Positions 23,114 through 33,103 of a stretch of DNA of 64,000 nucleotides are shown here, one piece after another. The notes below the pieces were generated by a model, which was given only the letters and a program-made list of their open reading frames with translations, was not told the DNA's origin and made no database searches. The DNA lies in NCBI GenBank assembly GCA_963722905.1, contig CAVROT010000005.1, forward strand, positions 62,001-126,000, given 5' to 3'. The stretch's first letter is position 1. Each line of letters begins with the position of its first letter. Position numbers and translations under genes: made by a program. This DNA is from CAVROT01 sp963722905. Lineage in GTDB: Bacteria > Pseudomonadota > Alphaproteobacteria > Rhodobacterales > Rhodobacteraceae.

Positions 23114-24274
23114 TCAGTAGGCCTTGCCGCGCGCTGACACCGGCCACAGGACCTCGACCTTGCCGCCGCGCACGCCGACGTACCAGTCGTGGACATTGCA
23201 CGTCGGGTCGCAATGCCCCGGCACCAGCCGCAGCTTGTCGTTGACCTTCAGCACCCCGTCGGGGTCGGCGACCACGCCGTGCTCGTCCGAGCATTTCACG
23301 TACTTCACGTCGTCGCGGCCGTAGATCACCGGCAGGCCGCTGTCGACCGACTGCGCCTTGAGGCCCGCGTCGACGATGGCCTTGTCGGCCTTGGCGTGGC
23401 TCATCACGCTGGTCAGGATGAAGAGCGCGTTCTCCCATTCGCCGCGGTCGATGCGGTTGCCGTCCTTGTCGAGGATCCGTCCGTAATCCGCGTCCATGAA
23501 CGCGTAGGACCCGCATTGCAGTTCGTTGAAGACGCCCGAGCCGCTTTCGAAATAGTAGCTGCCGGTCCCGCCGCCGCCGACGATGTCGCAGTCCAGCCCC
23601 TCGTCCTTCAGCGCTGCCACGGCGTCCGCTACCATGTCGATAGCGACCTGCGTCTTGGCCTTGCGCTCTTCGTAGTCGTCGAGGTGCTGCATCGCCCCCT
23701 GATAGGCCTGTAGCCCGGCGAAGCGCAGTCCCTCGGCCGCGTCGATGGCCCTGGCCAGTTCGACCACCTGGGGGGTCGTCGTCACGCCGCATCGGCCGGC
23801 GCCGCAGTCGATCTCGACCAGGCACTCGATCTGGGTGCCGTGCTTTTGCGCCGCGGCAGAGAGGTTGGGGATGTTGTCCATGTCGTCGACGCAGCAGATC
23901 GTGCGCGCACCTAGCTTCGGCAGACGCGCCAGACGGTCGATCTTGGCGGGCTGCGTCACCTGGTTCGACACCAGAACGTCCTTGATCCCGCCGCGCGCGA
24001 AGACCTCGGCCTCGCTGACCTTCTGGCAGCAGACGCCGACCGACCCGCCCAGCCGTTCCTGCAAAAGCGCCACGTCCACCGACTTGTGCATCTTTCCGTG
24101 CACGCGGTGGCGCATGCCGTGGGATTTTGCGAAATCGCCCATCTTGACGATGTTGCGCTCCAGCGCGTCGAGATCCAGCACCAGGCAGGGCGTCTGTATG
24201 TCGGCCTCGTCCATGCCGGGCACGGCCGGCACGTCGTAGCCGACTTCGAGATCGTCGAGGTTCAGGTCCTTCAT
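23114..24274 (-). CDS. bhcC: Beta-hydroxyaspartate aldolase
   Basis: A 386-residue PLP enzyme of the D-threonine aldolase / alanine racemase N-terminal fold. The PLP lysine is probably K61 in HRVHGKMHKSVDV. Conserved ECLVEIDCGAGRCGV and DIVGGGGTGSYYFES follow, and the C-terminal metal-site region reads PGHCDPTCNVHDWYVGV. In the cycle it condenses glyoxylate with glycine to (2R,3S)-beta-hydroxyaspartate. The start is ATG 24274, preceded by AAAGGA; bhcB ends 4 bp upstream. The D-threonine aldolase reading is less likely because it sits in a full bhc set. Confidence 0.94.
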   Translation of the reverse strand: MKDLNLDDLEVGYDVPAVPGMDEADIQTPCLVLDLDALERNIVKMGDFAKSHGMRHRVHGKMHKSVDVALLQERLGGSVGVCCQKVSEAEVFARGGIKDVLVSNQVTQPAKIDRLARLPKLGARTICCVDDMDNIPNLSAAAQKHGTQIECLVEIDCGAGRCGVTTTPQVVELARAIDAAEGLRFAGLQAYQGAMQHLDDYEERKAKTQVAIDMVADAVAALKDEGLDCDIVGGGGTGSYYFESGSGVFNELQCGSYAFMDADYGRILDKDGNRIDRGEWENALFILTSVMSHAKADKAIVDAGLKAQSVDSGLPVIYGRDDVKYVKCSDEHGVVADPDGVLKVNDKLRLVPGHCDPTCNVHDWYVGVRGGKVEVLWPVSARGKAY

Positions 24275-24278
24275 CGGA

Positions 24279-25265
24279 TCATCCTTTCTGTGCCCAGGGC
24301 AGATGCCCCAGGTCGACGTTGCCGCCGGTTATCACGACGCCCACGCGGCGGCCGGCGAAGGTGTCGGGGTTCTTGAGGATCACCGCCAGCGGCACGGCAC
24401 AGCTGGGCTCGATCACGATCTTCATACGCTGCCACGTCAGACGCATCGCCGACACGATCTCGTCCTCGGTCGCGGTGAGGATGTCGCTGACGTGACTACG
24501 CACGAAGTGCCATGTCAGGTCCTTCAGCGGCACCTTCAACCCGTCCGCGACAGTGCTGGGCGCATCATCGGCGATGATGTGCCCGGCCTTTAACGACCGT
24601 GCGGCGTCGTCGGCCTGCAACGGTTCGGCCGCGATGACCCGCACGTCGGGCGCGACCGAAGACACGGTCAGGCAGGTGCCCGACACCATGCCGCCGCCGC
24701 CGATGGGCGCGACGATGGTGTCCAGCGGCCCGCCGAACTCCTCCATCTGCTCCATGAACTCGCGCGAGCATGTCGCCTGCCCAGCGATGACGCGCGGGTC
24801 GTTGTAGGGGTGCACGAAATCGGCCCCCGTCGCCTCCTGCACTTCGGCGAACACGGCCTCGCGGCTGGTGGTCGAGGGCTCGCATTCGGTGATGATGCCG
24901 CCATAGCCGCGCACCGCGTCCTTCTTGGCCTCCGGCGCCGTGCGGGGCATGACCACATGGCACGGGATGCCCCGCCGCCCGGCCGCATAGCTGAGCGACA
25001 GGGCATGGTTGCCGGAGCTGTGGGTGGCCACGCCCGCCCCGGCATCCGCATCCGACAGTCCGAATACGGCGTTCGTGGCACCGCGCACCTTGAAGGCGCC
25101 GGCCTTCTGGAAGTTCTCGCACTTGAAGAACAGCTCGCATCCCGCCAGCCCTGAAAGGTATTCCGAGGTCAGCACCGGCGTGCGGTGGATATAGGGGCGG
25201 ATGCGGTCGTGCGCCTCCACCACGTCGTCCCATGTCGGGACGATCAGACCGTCCATGTCCTTCAT
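24279..25265 (-). CDS. bhcB: Beta-hydroxyaspartate dehydratase (serine/threonine dehydratase family)
   Basis: A 328-residue fold-type II PLP enzyme. The PLP lysine is K59 in NFQKAGAFKVRGATNA; the phosphate loop is PIGGGGMVSG and a substrate loop is THSSGNHALSLSYAA. In the cycle it removes ammonia and water from beta-hydroxyaspartate to give iminosuccinate. ATG 25265 overlaps the bhcA stop as ATGA, showing translational coupling; ATG 25256 is an in-frame alternative. A long open frame continues upstream inside bhcA but is a shadow. It resembles serine racemase and threonine dehydratases, so the specific call depends on cluster context. Confidence 0.93.
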   Translation of the reverse strand: MKDMDGLIVPTWDDVVEAHDRIRPYIHRTPVLTSEYLSGLAGCELFFKCENFQKAGAFKVRGATNAVFGLSDADAGAGVATHSSGNHALSLSYAAGRRGIPCHVVMPRTAPEAKKDAVRGYGGIITECEPSTTSREAVFAEVQEATGADFVHPYNDPRVIAGQATCSREFMEQMEEFGGPLDTIVAPIGGGGMVSGTCLTVSSVAPDVRVIAAEPLQADDAARSLKAGHIIADDAPSTVADGLKVPLKDLTWHFVRSHVSDILTATEDEIVSAMRLTWQRMKIVIEPSCAVPLAVILKNPDTFAGRRVGVVITGGNVDLGHLPWAQKG

Positions 25266-26449
25266 GCGGCCGCCTTCGCCTCCGTCGCACCGCCCTGCCG
25301 GTAGTGCGCCTGCGCCGCCGCGACGCCCGAACCCAGCTTGACCGGGAGGCCCAGATCGACCATCGCCATTTCGGCCACCGCCAGTCCCGACAGCATCAGC
25401 GCGTCGGTCAGCATTCCAAGGTGGCCGATGCGGAACACCTTGCCCGCAACATCGCCCAGTCCCACGCCGAACGCCATTCCGTAGTCGCGGGCGGCGACGG
25501 TCACGATGCCGGTGGCGTCGAACCCCTCGGGCGTGCGGATCGCGCTGACCGTGTCGGACCGGACGCCCGGCGCGGCGCACAGCTCCATCCCCCAGGCGTC
25601 GACGGCGCGGCGGACGCCGCCGGCGATGCGGGCGTGGCGGGCAAAGACGGCCTCGAGCCCCTCGTCCTCCAGCATCTCGATCGACGCCTTCAGGCCGTTC
25701 AGCAACCCGACGGACGGCGTATAGGGAAAGGAACTCCGCGCGTAGGCCGTCTTCATGTCGTTCACGTCGAAGAAAGTGCGCGTCAGCCGGGCCTCGGCTG
25801 TCGCCGCCATGGCGCGCGCCGAGAAACCGACGATGGCCAGACCGGCCGGCAGCATGAACCCCTTCTGCGATCCGGTCACGGCAACGTCGATGCCCCAGTC
25901 GTCGAACCGGAAATCCATGGACCCGATCGAGCTGACGCCGTCGACGAACAGCAGCGCCGCGTGCCCCGCCGCGTCCATGGCGGCGCGCAGGGCGGCGATG
26001 TCGGACCGGACGCCGGTGGCCGTCTCGTTATGAGTGCCGAGGACCGCGCGGATCGCACCGTCCGGGTCGGCGCGCAACGCGGCCTCCACGCGGTCGGACG
26101 GGATGCCCTCGCCCCAGGCCACGTCGATGATCTTGACGTCGAGTCCGTGGCGCTGGCACATGTCGATCCAGCGGTGGCTGAACATCCCGTTGCGCACGGC
26201 CAGCACCTTGTCGCCGGGCGACAGCGTATTTGTCAGCGCTGCCTCCCATCCTCCGGTGCCGGTGGCCGGGAAGATGAAGACCTCGGCCGTCTCCGATTTC
26301 AGGATGCGGCGGACGCCGTCGATGCACGGCCGCAGGATCCGGCCGAACGCCGGCGACCGGTGGTCCATGGTGGGGATGTCGCACGCCTTGCGGATCGCTT
26401 CCGGCATGTTCGTCGGGCCGGGAATGAAGACAGGATTCTGCAGGCTCAT
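25262..26449 (-). CDS. bhcA: Aspartate-glyoxylate aminotransferase
   Basis: A 395-residue class V aminotransferase of the serine-glyoxylate/alanine-glyoxylate type. N-terminal FIPGPTNMPEAIRKACDIPTMDHRSPAF, PLP-binding K196 in VTGSQKGFMLPAGL and phosphate-binding FPATGTGGWEAAL are visible. In the cycle it transfers the amino group of aspartate to glyoxylate, giving oxaloacetate and the glycine used by BhcC. It is the first gene of the bhcABCD operon. Its start lies 168 bp from the divergent regulator gene, with an AT-rich control region between. Serine-glyoxylate aminotransferase of the serine cycle is the alternative, but no other serine-cycle gene is nearby. Confidence 0.94.
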   Translation of the reverse strand: MSLQNPVFIPGPTNMPEAIRKACDIPTMDHRSPAFGRILRPCIDGVRRILKSETAEVFIFPATGTGGWEAALTNTLSPGDKVLAVRNGMFSHRWIDMCQRHGLDVKIIDVAWGEGIPSDRVEAALRADPDGAIRAVLGTHNETATGVRSDIAALRAAMDAAGHAALLFVDGVSSIGSMDFRFDDWGIDVAVTGSQKGFMLPAGLAIVGFSARAMAATAEARLTRTFFDVNDMKTAYARSSFPYTPSVGLLNGLKASIEMLEDEGLEAVFARHARIAGGVRRAVDAWGMELCAAPGVRSDTVSAIRTPEGFDATGIVTVAARDYGMAFGVGLGDVAGKVFRIGHLGMLTDALMLSGLAVAEMAMVDLGLPVKLGSGVAAAQAHYRQGGATEAKAAA

Positions 26450-26507
26450 GTGGAGCTCCCTCGGGTGTCACGCTTCGACCATACCGGCCGCAAGGCCCGG
26501 GCGCCAC

Positions 26508-26560
26508 TTTTGTGACAATATTTTCCGTTTTTACTATTTTTCAATATTCCATATGTATTG
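26508..26560. promoter_or_regulatory. AT-rich bhcA-bhcR control region with CAATATT repeats
   Basis: A strikingly AT-rich stretch in otherwise GC-rich DNA between the divergent starts of bhcA and bhcR. CAATATT occurs at 26516-26522 and again at 26542-26548, 26 bp apart, each followed by a CC within 3 bp. On the minus strand these read GGAATATTG and GGAAAATATTG, suggestive of IclR-family half-sites. The stretch probably carries both promoters and the BhcR operator. BhcR of Paracoccus is known to control bhc by binding this intergenic region and responding to glyoxylate; the exact site here is inferred. Confidence 0.55.
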
Positions 26561-26617
26561 CAGGGGTCTACGTTTTCCGCGCATCGCGCGCCGGCGATGC
26601 CCGAGGGATGACTTTGC

Positions 26618-27457
26618 ATGCCTGCAGCCGACAAACCCATCGCGCACCGGCGGCCCAGGGGCCGACCGCGCGCCTTCAACGACCGCACCCAGCAGAACGT
26701 CGTGAAGTCCGTCGACCGCGCGATGGTACTCATGGCGCACCTGTCGGGGCGCGAGGACGCGACGCTGGGCGCGCTCGCCCACGATCTGGGCGAGGCGCCG
26801 TCGACCCTCTACCGCGTCCTCACCACGCTGCAGCGTCACGGGATGGTCGAGGCGGACGAGACCGCCCAGACCTGGCACGTCGGGTCGGGGGCGTTCCGCA
26901 TCGGATCGGCCTTCCTGCGCCGCACCAGCCTGATCGACCGCAGCCGCCCCGCCCTGCGGCGGCTGATGGCCGCCAGCGGCGAGACGGCCAATCTGGGTAT
27001 CCTGGACGGCGACGAGGTCCTGTTCGTCAGCCAGGTGGAGACGCATGCGCCGATCCGCGCCTTCTTTCCGCCCGGCACCCGGGCGTCGCTGCATGCCTCG
27101 GGGATCGGCAAGGTGCTGCTGGCGGGCATGGACGCGCCGGGGATCGACCGGATCCTTCGCGCGGGACTGGCGCGGTTCACCGATCATACGCTGACCGACC
27201 CCGACCGGCTGCGCGCGAACCTCGACGCTGTCCGCGACCGCGGCATCGCCATCGACGACGAAGAACGCAACGAGGGCATGCGCTGCATCGCCGCCCCGGT
27301 GCGCAATCTGCACGGCGAGGTGATCGCCGGGCTTTCGGTCTCGGGTCCGATCAGCCGCGTGACGCGCGGCCGCGTGGCCGAGCTGAAGGCCATGGTCGTG
27401 GCCGCCGCCGACACCGTGACGCAGGGCATGGGCGGACCGCCCGCGGCAGACGGCTGA
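26618..27457 (+). CDS. bhcR: IclR-family transcriptional regulator of the bhc operon
   Basis: A 279-residue IclR-family protein. A basic N-terminal tail (RRPRGRPRAF) precedes the winged helix-turn-helix at ~30-85 (DATLGALAHDLGEAPSTLYRVLTTLQRHGMVEAD). The effector domain has the typical GTRASLHASGIGKVLLAG and GMRCIAAPVRNLHGEVIAGLSVSGP. It is divergent from bhcA, the usual bhcR arrangement. In Paracoccus denitrificans BhcR activates the operon and glyoxylate weakens its DNA binding; the same is expected here by homology. ATG 26618 lies 10 bp after GAGGG. An IclR regulator of ureide genes (AllR-like) is a possible second role, given the neighbours. Confidence 0.9.
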   Translation: MPAADKPIAHRRPRGRPRAFNDRTQQNVVKSVDRAMVLMAHLSGREDATLGALAHDLGEAPSTLYRVLTTLQRHGMVEADETAQTWHVGSGAFRIGSAFLRRTSLIDRSRPALRRLMAASGETANLGILDGDEVLFVSQVETHAPIRAFFPPGTRASLHASGIGKVLLAGMDAPGIDRILRAGLARFTDHTLTDPDRLRANLDAVRDRGIAIDDEERNEGMRCIAAPVRNLHGEVIAGLSVSGPISRVTRGRVAELKAMVVAAADTVTQGMGGPPAADG

Positions 27458-27598
27458 GGTTTCCGCATCGGCGCGGGCACCCGCGACCCGGGCGGCCATC
27501 GCGTCCAACGGGATCGCCCCTGGCCGGCGCGGCGGGGCGCCGACGCGACGCTGCAGAAACCTGCGATCTCCCGGCGCCCCGCAGATTCCGGCACCGAC

Positions 27599-27666
27599 CT
27601 GCCGCCCCGGAAAACGGCCCTGCCGTAAGGGAAATCGCCGCTGCCGCCCCGGGAAACGGCCCTGCC
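27599..27666. repeat. 26-bp direct repeat, period 42
   Basis: Two copies starting CTGCCGCCCCGG and ending AAACGGCCCTGCC, at 27599-27624 and 27641-27666, differ at one position. They lie in the 236-bp gap between the convergent bhcR and allE. No coding role is apparent. Confidence 0.7.
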
Positions 27667-27693
27667 ATTCGCGCGTGCGGCCGGCTCCCTGCG

Positions 27694-28527
<834 letters not shown>

Positions 28528-28781
28528 GCGGGCTCCGGTCCTTCGTGCGCCGCCATATGGCGCCATCGCGGCCGGCTTTGACAACCGCCCGCGCAGCGGA
28601 CCGGACAAAAGCGTCACCACGGCCCCGGCCGTCCGCGCCACGATCCCGGACCGCCCATGGAGGGGGCGCCGCGGAGCCGCCCGCACCGGCCGGGCGCCCG
28701 GCGGCCGTTCATACGTCCGCGCCCCGGGCGGCTTGCCAGCACCGCGCGCCCCGGTCACTCTGCCTGTCGACTGGAGGATGG

Positions 28782-30071
28782 ATGCACGCACTCGACGCCC
28801 GGATCGACGGCATGCGGGACGACCTCGTCGCGCTGACGCAGGCGCTGGTGCGGATCCCCACGTGCAACCCGCCGGGCGACAACTACCGTCAGATCTGCGA
28901 CTATCTGGCCCGCTGGCTCGCCCCCCACGGCTACGACACGCAGCTGATCCGGGCCGAGGGCGCACCCGGCGACAGCGACGCCCACCCCCGCTGGAACCTC
29001 GTCGCCCGTCGCGACGGCGGACGTCCCGGCGACTGCGTGCACTTCAACGGCCATCACGATGTGGTCGAGGCCGGCCAGGGCTGGACCCGCGACCCTTTCG
29101 GCGCCGAACTGCACGACGGCCGCGTCTACGGGCGCGGCACCTGCGACATGAAGGGCGGCATCGCCGCCTCGGTCATCGCCGCGCTGGCCTTCGCGGCCGA
29201 GCACCCCGACTTCCCCGGCGCCATCGAGGTCTCGGCGACGGCCGACGAGGAATCCGGCGGTTACGGCGGCGTGGCGCACCTGGCGCGCAACGGCTGGTTC
29301 GACCCCGCCCGCGTGCAGCACGTCATCATCCCGGAACCGCTGAACGTCGACCGGGTCTGCCTGGGTCATCGCGGCGGCTGGTGGGCCGAGATCGAGACCT
29401 TCGGCGAGATCGCGCACGGCTCCATGCCGTTCCTCGGCGACTGCGCCGTGCGCCACATGGGCTCCGTGCTGCGGGCCTTCGAGGACACGCTCTACCCCGC
29501 GATGGCGTCACGCCGTACCGACATGCCCGTGGTTCCCGACGGCGCGCGCCAGTCGACGATGAACGTCAACTCCATCCACGGCGGCCAGGCCGAGCTGACG
29601 GGCACGACCGCCCTGCCCTCCCACTGCGTCCCCGACAGCTGCCGCATCGTGATCGACCGCCGGTTCCTGATCGAGGAAACGCTCGACGGTGTGCGCGGCG
29701 AGGTCGCGGGCCTGCTGGACGACCTGAAGGCCACCCGTCCCGATTTCGATTACGCCCTGCGCGAGCTGAACCACGTCCTGCCTTCCATGACCGACCGCGA
29801 CGCCCCCGTGGCCGCCGCCGTCGCCGCGCAGATCGCGGCCGTCCTGGGGCGCCCGGCCATTTTCGTGGCCTCGCCCGGCACCTACGACCAGAAGCACATC
29901 GACCGCATCGGGCGGTTGCGCAACTGCGTGGCCTACGGACCCGGGATCCTTGAACTGGCGCACAAGCCCGACGAGTATGTGGTCGTGGACGACATGATGG
30001 ACAGCGCCAAGGTGATGGCGCGCAGCCTGGCGGCGCTGCTGCTGCCCACGCCAGAGGGAGACGCGACATGA
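28782..30071 (+). CDS. M20-family metallohydrolase (ArgE/DapE-like)
   Basis: A 429-residue M20 peptidase/deacylase. Metal-binding motifs: FNGHHDVVEAG, GRGTCDMKGGIAA and the Glu pair in TADEESGGYGG; HGSMPFLG marks the dimerisation-domain His. It starts at ATG 28782 behind GGAGG (28773-28777); an open frame runs upstream without homology. The stop overlaps the next gene's ATG as ATGA, so it is cotranscribed with a dipeptide-type ABC transporter, suggesting it cleaves an imported amide or peptide. It does not have the sequence pattern of allantoate amidohydrolases, but it is the only M20 protein near the ureide genes and cannot be fully excluded for that missing step. Confidence 0.85.
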   Translation: MHALDARIDGMRDDLVALTQALVRIPTCNPPGDNYRQICDYLARWLAPHGYDTQLIRAEGAPGDSDAHPRWNLVARRDGGRPGDCVHFNGHHDVVEAGQGWTRDPFGAELHDGRVYGRGTCDMKGGIAASVIAALAFAAEHPDFPGAIEVSATADEESGGYGGVAHLARNGWFDPARVQHVIIPEPLNVDRVCLGHRGGWWAEIETFGEIAHGSMPFLGDCAVRHMGSVLRAFEDTLYPAMASRRTDMPVVPDGARQSTMNVNSIHGGQAELTGTTALPSHCVPDSCRIVIDRRFLIEETLDGVRGEVAGLLDDLKATRPDFDYALRELNHVLPSMTDRDAPVAAAVAAQIAAVLGRPAIFVASPGTYDQKHIDRIGRLRNCVAYGPGILELAHKPDEYVVVDDMMDSAKVMARSLAALLLPTPEGDAT

Positions 30072-31664
30072 CCACAGGCATCGCGACCACGCCCGCCCGG
30101 ACCGCGGCGGCGATTTCGCTGGGTTGGATCGGGCGGCTCGTCGTCAGGGGTTCCCCGAAGGCACCGGCCGTGCGCGCCCCCGTCCGCAGGACCACGGCCG
30201 GGATCGCGGTCCTGATCGCGGCGGCGCTGACCCTGCCAAGCGTCGCCCATGCGCAGCGGACCGACATCTCGGTGGCACTCCAGCTCGAGCCGCCAAACCT
30301 CGACCCCACCGGCGGGGCGGCCGGCGCCATCGACTCGGTGCTCTACGCGAACGTGTTCGAGGGGCTGACGCGGTTCGACAGCGACGGCGCGGTGATCCCG
30401 GGGCTTGCCGAACGCTGGGAGGTGTCGGACGACGGCCTCACCTGGACGTTCCACCTGCGCGCGGACGTCACCTTCCACGACGGCACCGAGATGGACGGCG
30501 AGGACGTCCGCTTCAGTCTCGACCGCGCCCGCGCCGACGACAGTACCAACGCGCAAAAACCGCTTTTTGCCGGCATCGCGTCGGTGGACGTGCCGGATCC
30601 CCTGACCGTCGTGGTGACGCTGACGCAACCCGACGGCGGTTTCGCCTTTGGCATGGCCTGGGGCGACGCGGTGATCGTCGCGCCCGAATCAGTCGAGACC
30701 ATTGCGACGGACCCCATCGGAACGGGCCCCTTCAGGTTCGACCGCTGGGTTCAGGGCGACCGGATCGAGCTTTCGCGTTACGACGGCTACTGGGGGCCTC
30801 CCCCCGCGCTGGAAAAGGTGACGTTCCGCTTCATCTCGGACCCTACCGCCGCCTTCGCCGCCGTCATGGCCGAGGACGTCGACGTTTTCGCCGGTTTCCC
30901 CGCGCCCGAGAACCTGCCCCAGTTCGCGGCCGATCCTCGTTTCCAGGTCCTCGTCGGTACGACCGAGGGCGAGACGATCCTCGCGATGAACAACCGCGTC
31001 GAACCCTTCACCGACCCCAGGGTCCGCGCCGCGGTGGCGCATGCCATCGACCGCCAGGCCATCATCGACGGCGCCATGTTCGGCCAGGGCACCCCCATCG
31101 GCACCCATTTCGCGCCGCACAACCCGGCCTATGTCGACCTCACGCAGGACAGCGCCTACGACCCCGAGGCCGCGCTGAACCTGCTGGCCGAAGCCGGTCT
31201 GGCGGACGGTTTCGAGACCACGCTGATGCTGCCGCCCCCCTCCTACGCCCGCCGCGGGGGCGAGATCGTGGCCGCGCAGCTGCGCGAGGTCGGCATCGAC
31301 GCCCGGATCGTCAACCTCGAATGGGCGCAATGGCTCGAACAGGTGTTCAAGGGGCACGACTTCGGGCTCACCATCGTCAGCCATACCGAACCGATGGACA
31401 TCAACATCTACGCCGATCCCGACTACTATTTTGGCTATGACAATCAGGCCTTGCGTGACCTCATGAGACCGGCTCGCCGCGACCGCTGATGAGACCACGC
31501 GCACCGGCATCCTGAAGGAAGCGCAGACCGTCATCGCCGAAGACCACGCCAACGCCTACCTTTTCCAGCTGGCTTTCCCGACCGTCGCCCAGGCAGGCGT
31601 GCGCGGCCTGTGGGTGAACCAGCCCACACAGGCCACGGATCTTACCGGCGTCTCCTGGGAATGA
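30068..31664 (+). pseudogene. Frameshifted ABC transporter substrate-binding protein (SBP family 5)
   Basis: The frame from ATG 30068 encodes a family 5 (DppA/OppA) periplasmic binding protein: signal region TTAGIAVLIAAALTLPSVAHAQ, then ISVALQLEPPNLDPTGGAAGAIDSVLYANVFEGLTRF. It breaks at 31489 (TGA) after RDLMRPARRDR. The expected C-terminal segment continues in the +1 frame: RLAATADETTRTGILKEAQ, HANAYLFQLAFPTVAQAGV, and ends at TGA 31662-31664. Removing one A at 31466 (TCATGAGACC) restores LMDRLAATADETT and an intact ~531-aa protein. It is either a true lesion or a sequencing error. A GTG at 30170 would give a more usual signal peptide. It is followed by the matching permeases and ATPase. 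Confidence 0.85.
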
Positions 31665-32024
31665 CATGAGCCCGCCGCCCGACCGGCCGGCCGGACCGCG
31701 CCGGCCGGCCCGCTGCGCGGACGGCGAACGGACGCATGGCCTCTTCCAGTCGAGGACGCGCGCCGATCCAGAGGGACCCGAAGGCGGGTCTGTCGCCGGT
31801 CCCGGCCGGCGCGTTGCACGTCCGGCGGTATCGGCAGATGGCGCCGCAATGCGCTGGCAGGCCGGGAGCCCCGGGATCCGGCGAAGGACTTGCGACGGTC
31901 ACGTCGCCCGCCGGTGGGGATCGGTCTGCGGGGCCGCAATCTTCGGTTCCTGCCGGACGATGGCAAGGACGGCCGACCCCCGGCCATCCCCGCCGACCGG
32001 AATGGCCCGAGCCGGAGCGTCGGC
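31665..32024 (+). other. 360-bp gap inside the ABC transporter operon
   Basis: No gene with coding support, although the flanking genes are in one transporter set that is otherwise tightly packed. No repeat or clear hairpin is seen. Short frames cross it on both strands but lack recognisable sequence. The last 15 bp hold the GGAG ribosome site of the permease. Confidence 0.5.
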
Positions 32025-32969
32025 GTGATCGTCTGGCTGCTGGGGCGCCTCGCCGTGCTGGTTCTGTCGCTGATCGTGGCAAGCGGGGTGATCTTCGCCG
32101 CGGTCGAGATCGCGCCTGGCGACCCCGCGGCCTACATGCTGGGCATGAACGCCCGGCCCGAGACGGTCGCCGCACTGCGCGCGGAACTGGGACTGGAAGG
32201 CTCGAAACTGTCCCGATACCTCGCATGGACCGGGGGCATGCTGCGCGGCGACTTCGGCACGTCCTACACTTACCGCACGCCAGTTGCCGGCATGATCGCA
32301 GACCGGCTGCTCGTTTCGGTGCCGTTGGCGCTCTACGCGATGGCACTTTGCGTCATCGTCGCGTTCCCCGCAGGGATCTTCGCTGCGATGCGGCGCGGAC
32401 GTCTGGGTGACCTCGCCGTCATGGGGGCTACGCAGCTGGGCGTCGCGATCCCGAACTTCTGGTTCGCGATGCTCCTGGTTCTGGTCTTTGCCATCAATCT
32501 GCGCTGGGTGGGTGCGGGCGGCTTTCCGGGGTGGGAGGCCGGAGTACTGCCCGCCCTGGGCGCGCTGACGCTGCCCGCCGTGGCACTGGCCCTGCCCCAG
32601 GCGGCGATCCTGGCGCGCGTCCTGCGCGGGGCCCTCATCGACCGCATGGACGAGGACTTCGTGCGCACCGCACGCGCGCGTGGCCTCAGCCGAGGACAGG
32701 CGCTGCGCCGGCATGGCTTGCGCAACGCCCTGATCCCGGTCCTGACCATTCTGGGGCTGCAGTTCTCGTTCCTGCTGGCGGGCGGCATCATCATCGAACA
32801 GGTGTTCTTCCTGCCCGGTCTCGGCCGCCTCGTCTTCCAGTCCATCGCCGCACGCGACCTCGTCGTGGTCGAGGCTGTGGTGATGCTGCTGGTCTTCGCC
32901 GTCATCGCCGTGAACTTCGCCGTCGATCTGGCCTATGCCGCCGTCGACCCGCGCCTGCGCGCGCGATGA
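32025..32969 (+). CDS. ABC transporter permease, DppB type
   Basis: A 314-residue permease with six membrane segments and the N-terminal TC-like region VEIAPGDPAAYMLGMNARPETVAALRAELGL typical of DppB/OppB (BPD_transp_1). The EAA loop is visible as FVRTARARGLSRGQALRRHGLRNALIPVL, which contacts the ATPase. GTG 32025 is chosen because GGAG stands 7 bp upstream and the first helix (WLLGRLAVLVLSLIV) then begins near the N-terminus; the open frame extends to 31890 without homology. It pairs with the permease at 33166 as the two-subunit channel for a peptide-like substrate. Confidence 0.9.
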   Translation: MIVWLLGRLAVLVLSLIVASGVIFAAVEIAPGDPAAYMLGMNARPETVAALRAELGLEGSKLSRYLAWTGGMLRGDFGTSYTYRTPVAGMIADRLLVSVPLALYAMALCVIVAFPAGIFAAMRRGRLGDLAVMGATQLGVAIPNFWFAMLLVLVFAINLRWVGAGGFPGWEAGVLPALGALTLPAVALALPQAAILARVLRGALIDRMDEDFVRTARARGLSRGQALRRHGLRNALIPVLTILGLQFSFLLAGGIIIEQVFFLPGLGRLVFQSIAARDLVVVEAVVMLLVFAVIAVNFAVDLAYAAVDPRLRAR

Positions 32970-33103
32970 GACCCGCAAACGCCACACCCGGCGATCCACC
33001 CCCCCCTTTCCGCCCATCTCATGCCCCCGCCATCCCAATGCTCCTCTTCGTCCGACCAGGGAGGCCAGACTTCCCGACCCGAGGCCTCGCCGCCGTCCCA
33101 TCA

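Noticed and set aside
23114..24274. D-threonine aldolase as primary call for bhcC
   Set aside because: Same fold, but it sits in a complete bhcABCD-bhcR set, making beta-hydroxyaspartate aldolase the better call.
27599..27666. Two-copy repeat as a CRISPR array
   Set aside because: Only two copies with a 16-bp spacer, no cas genes in the window.
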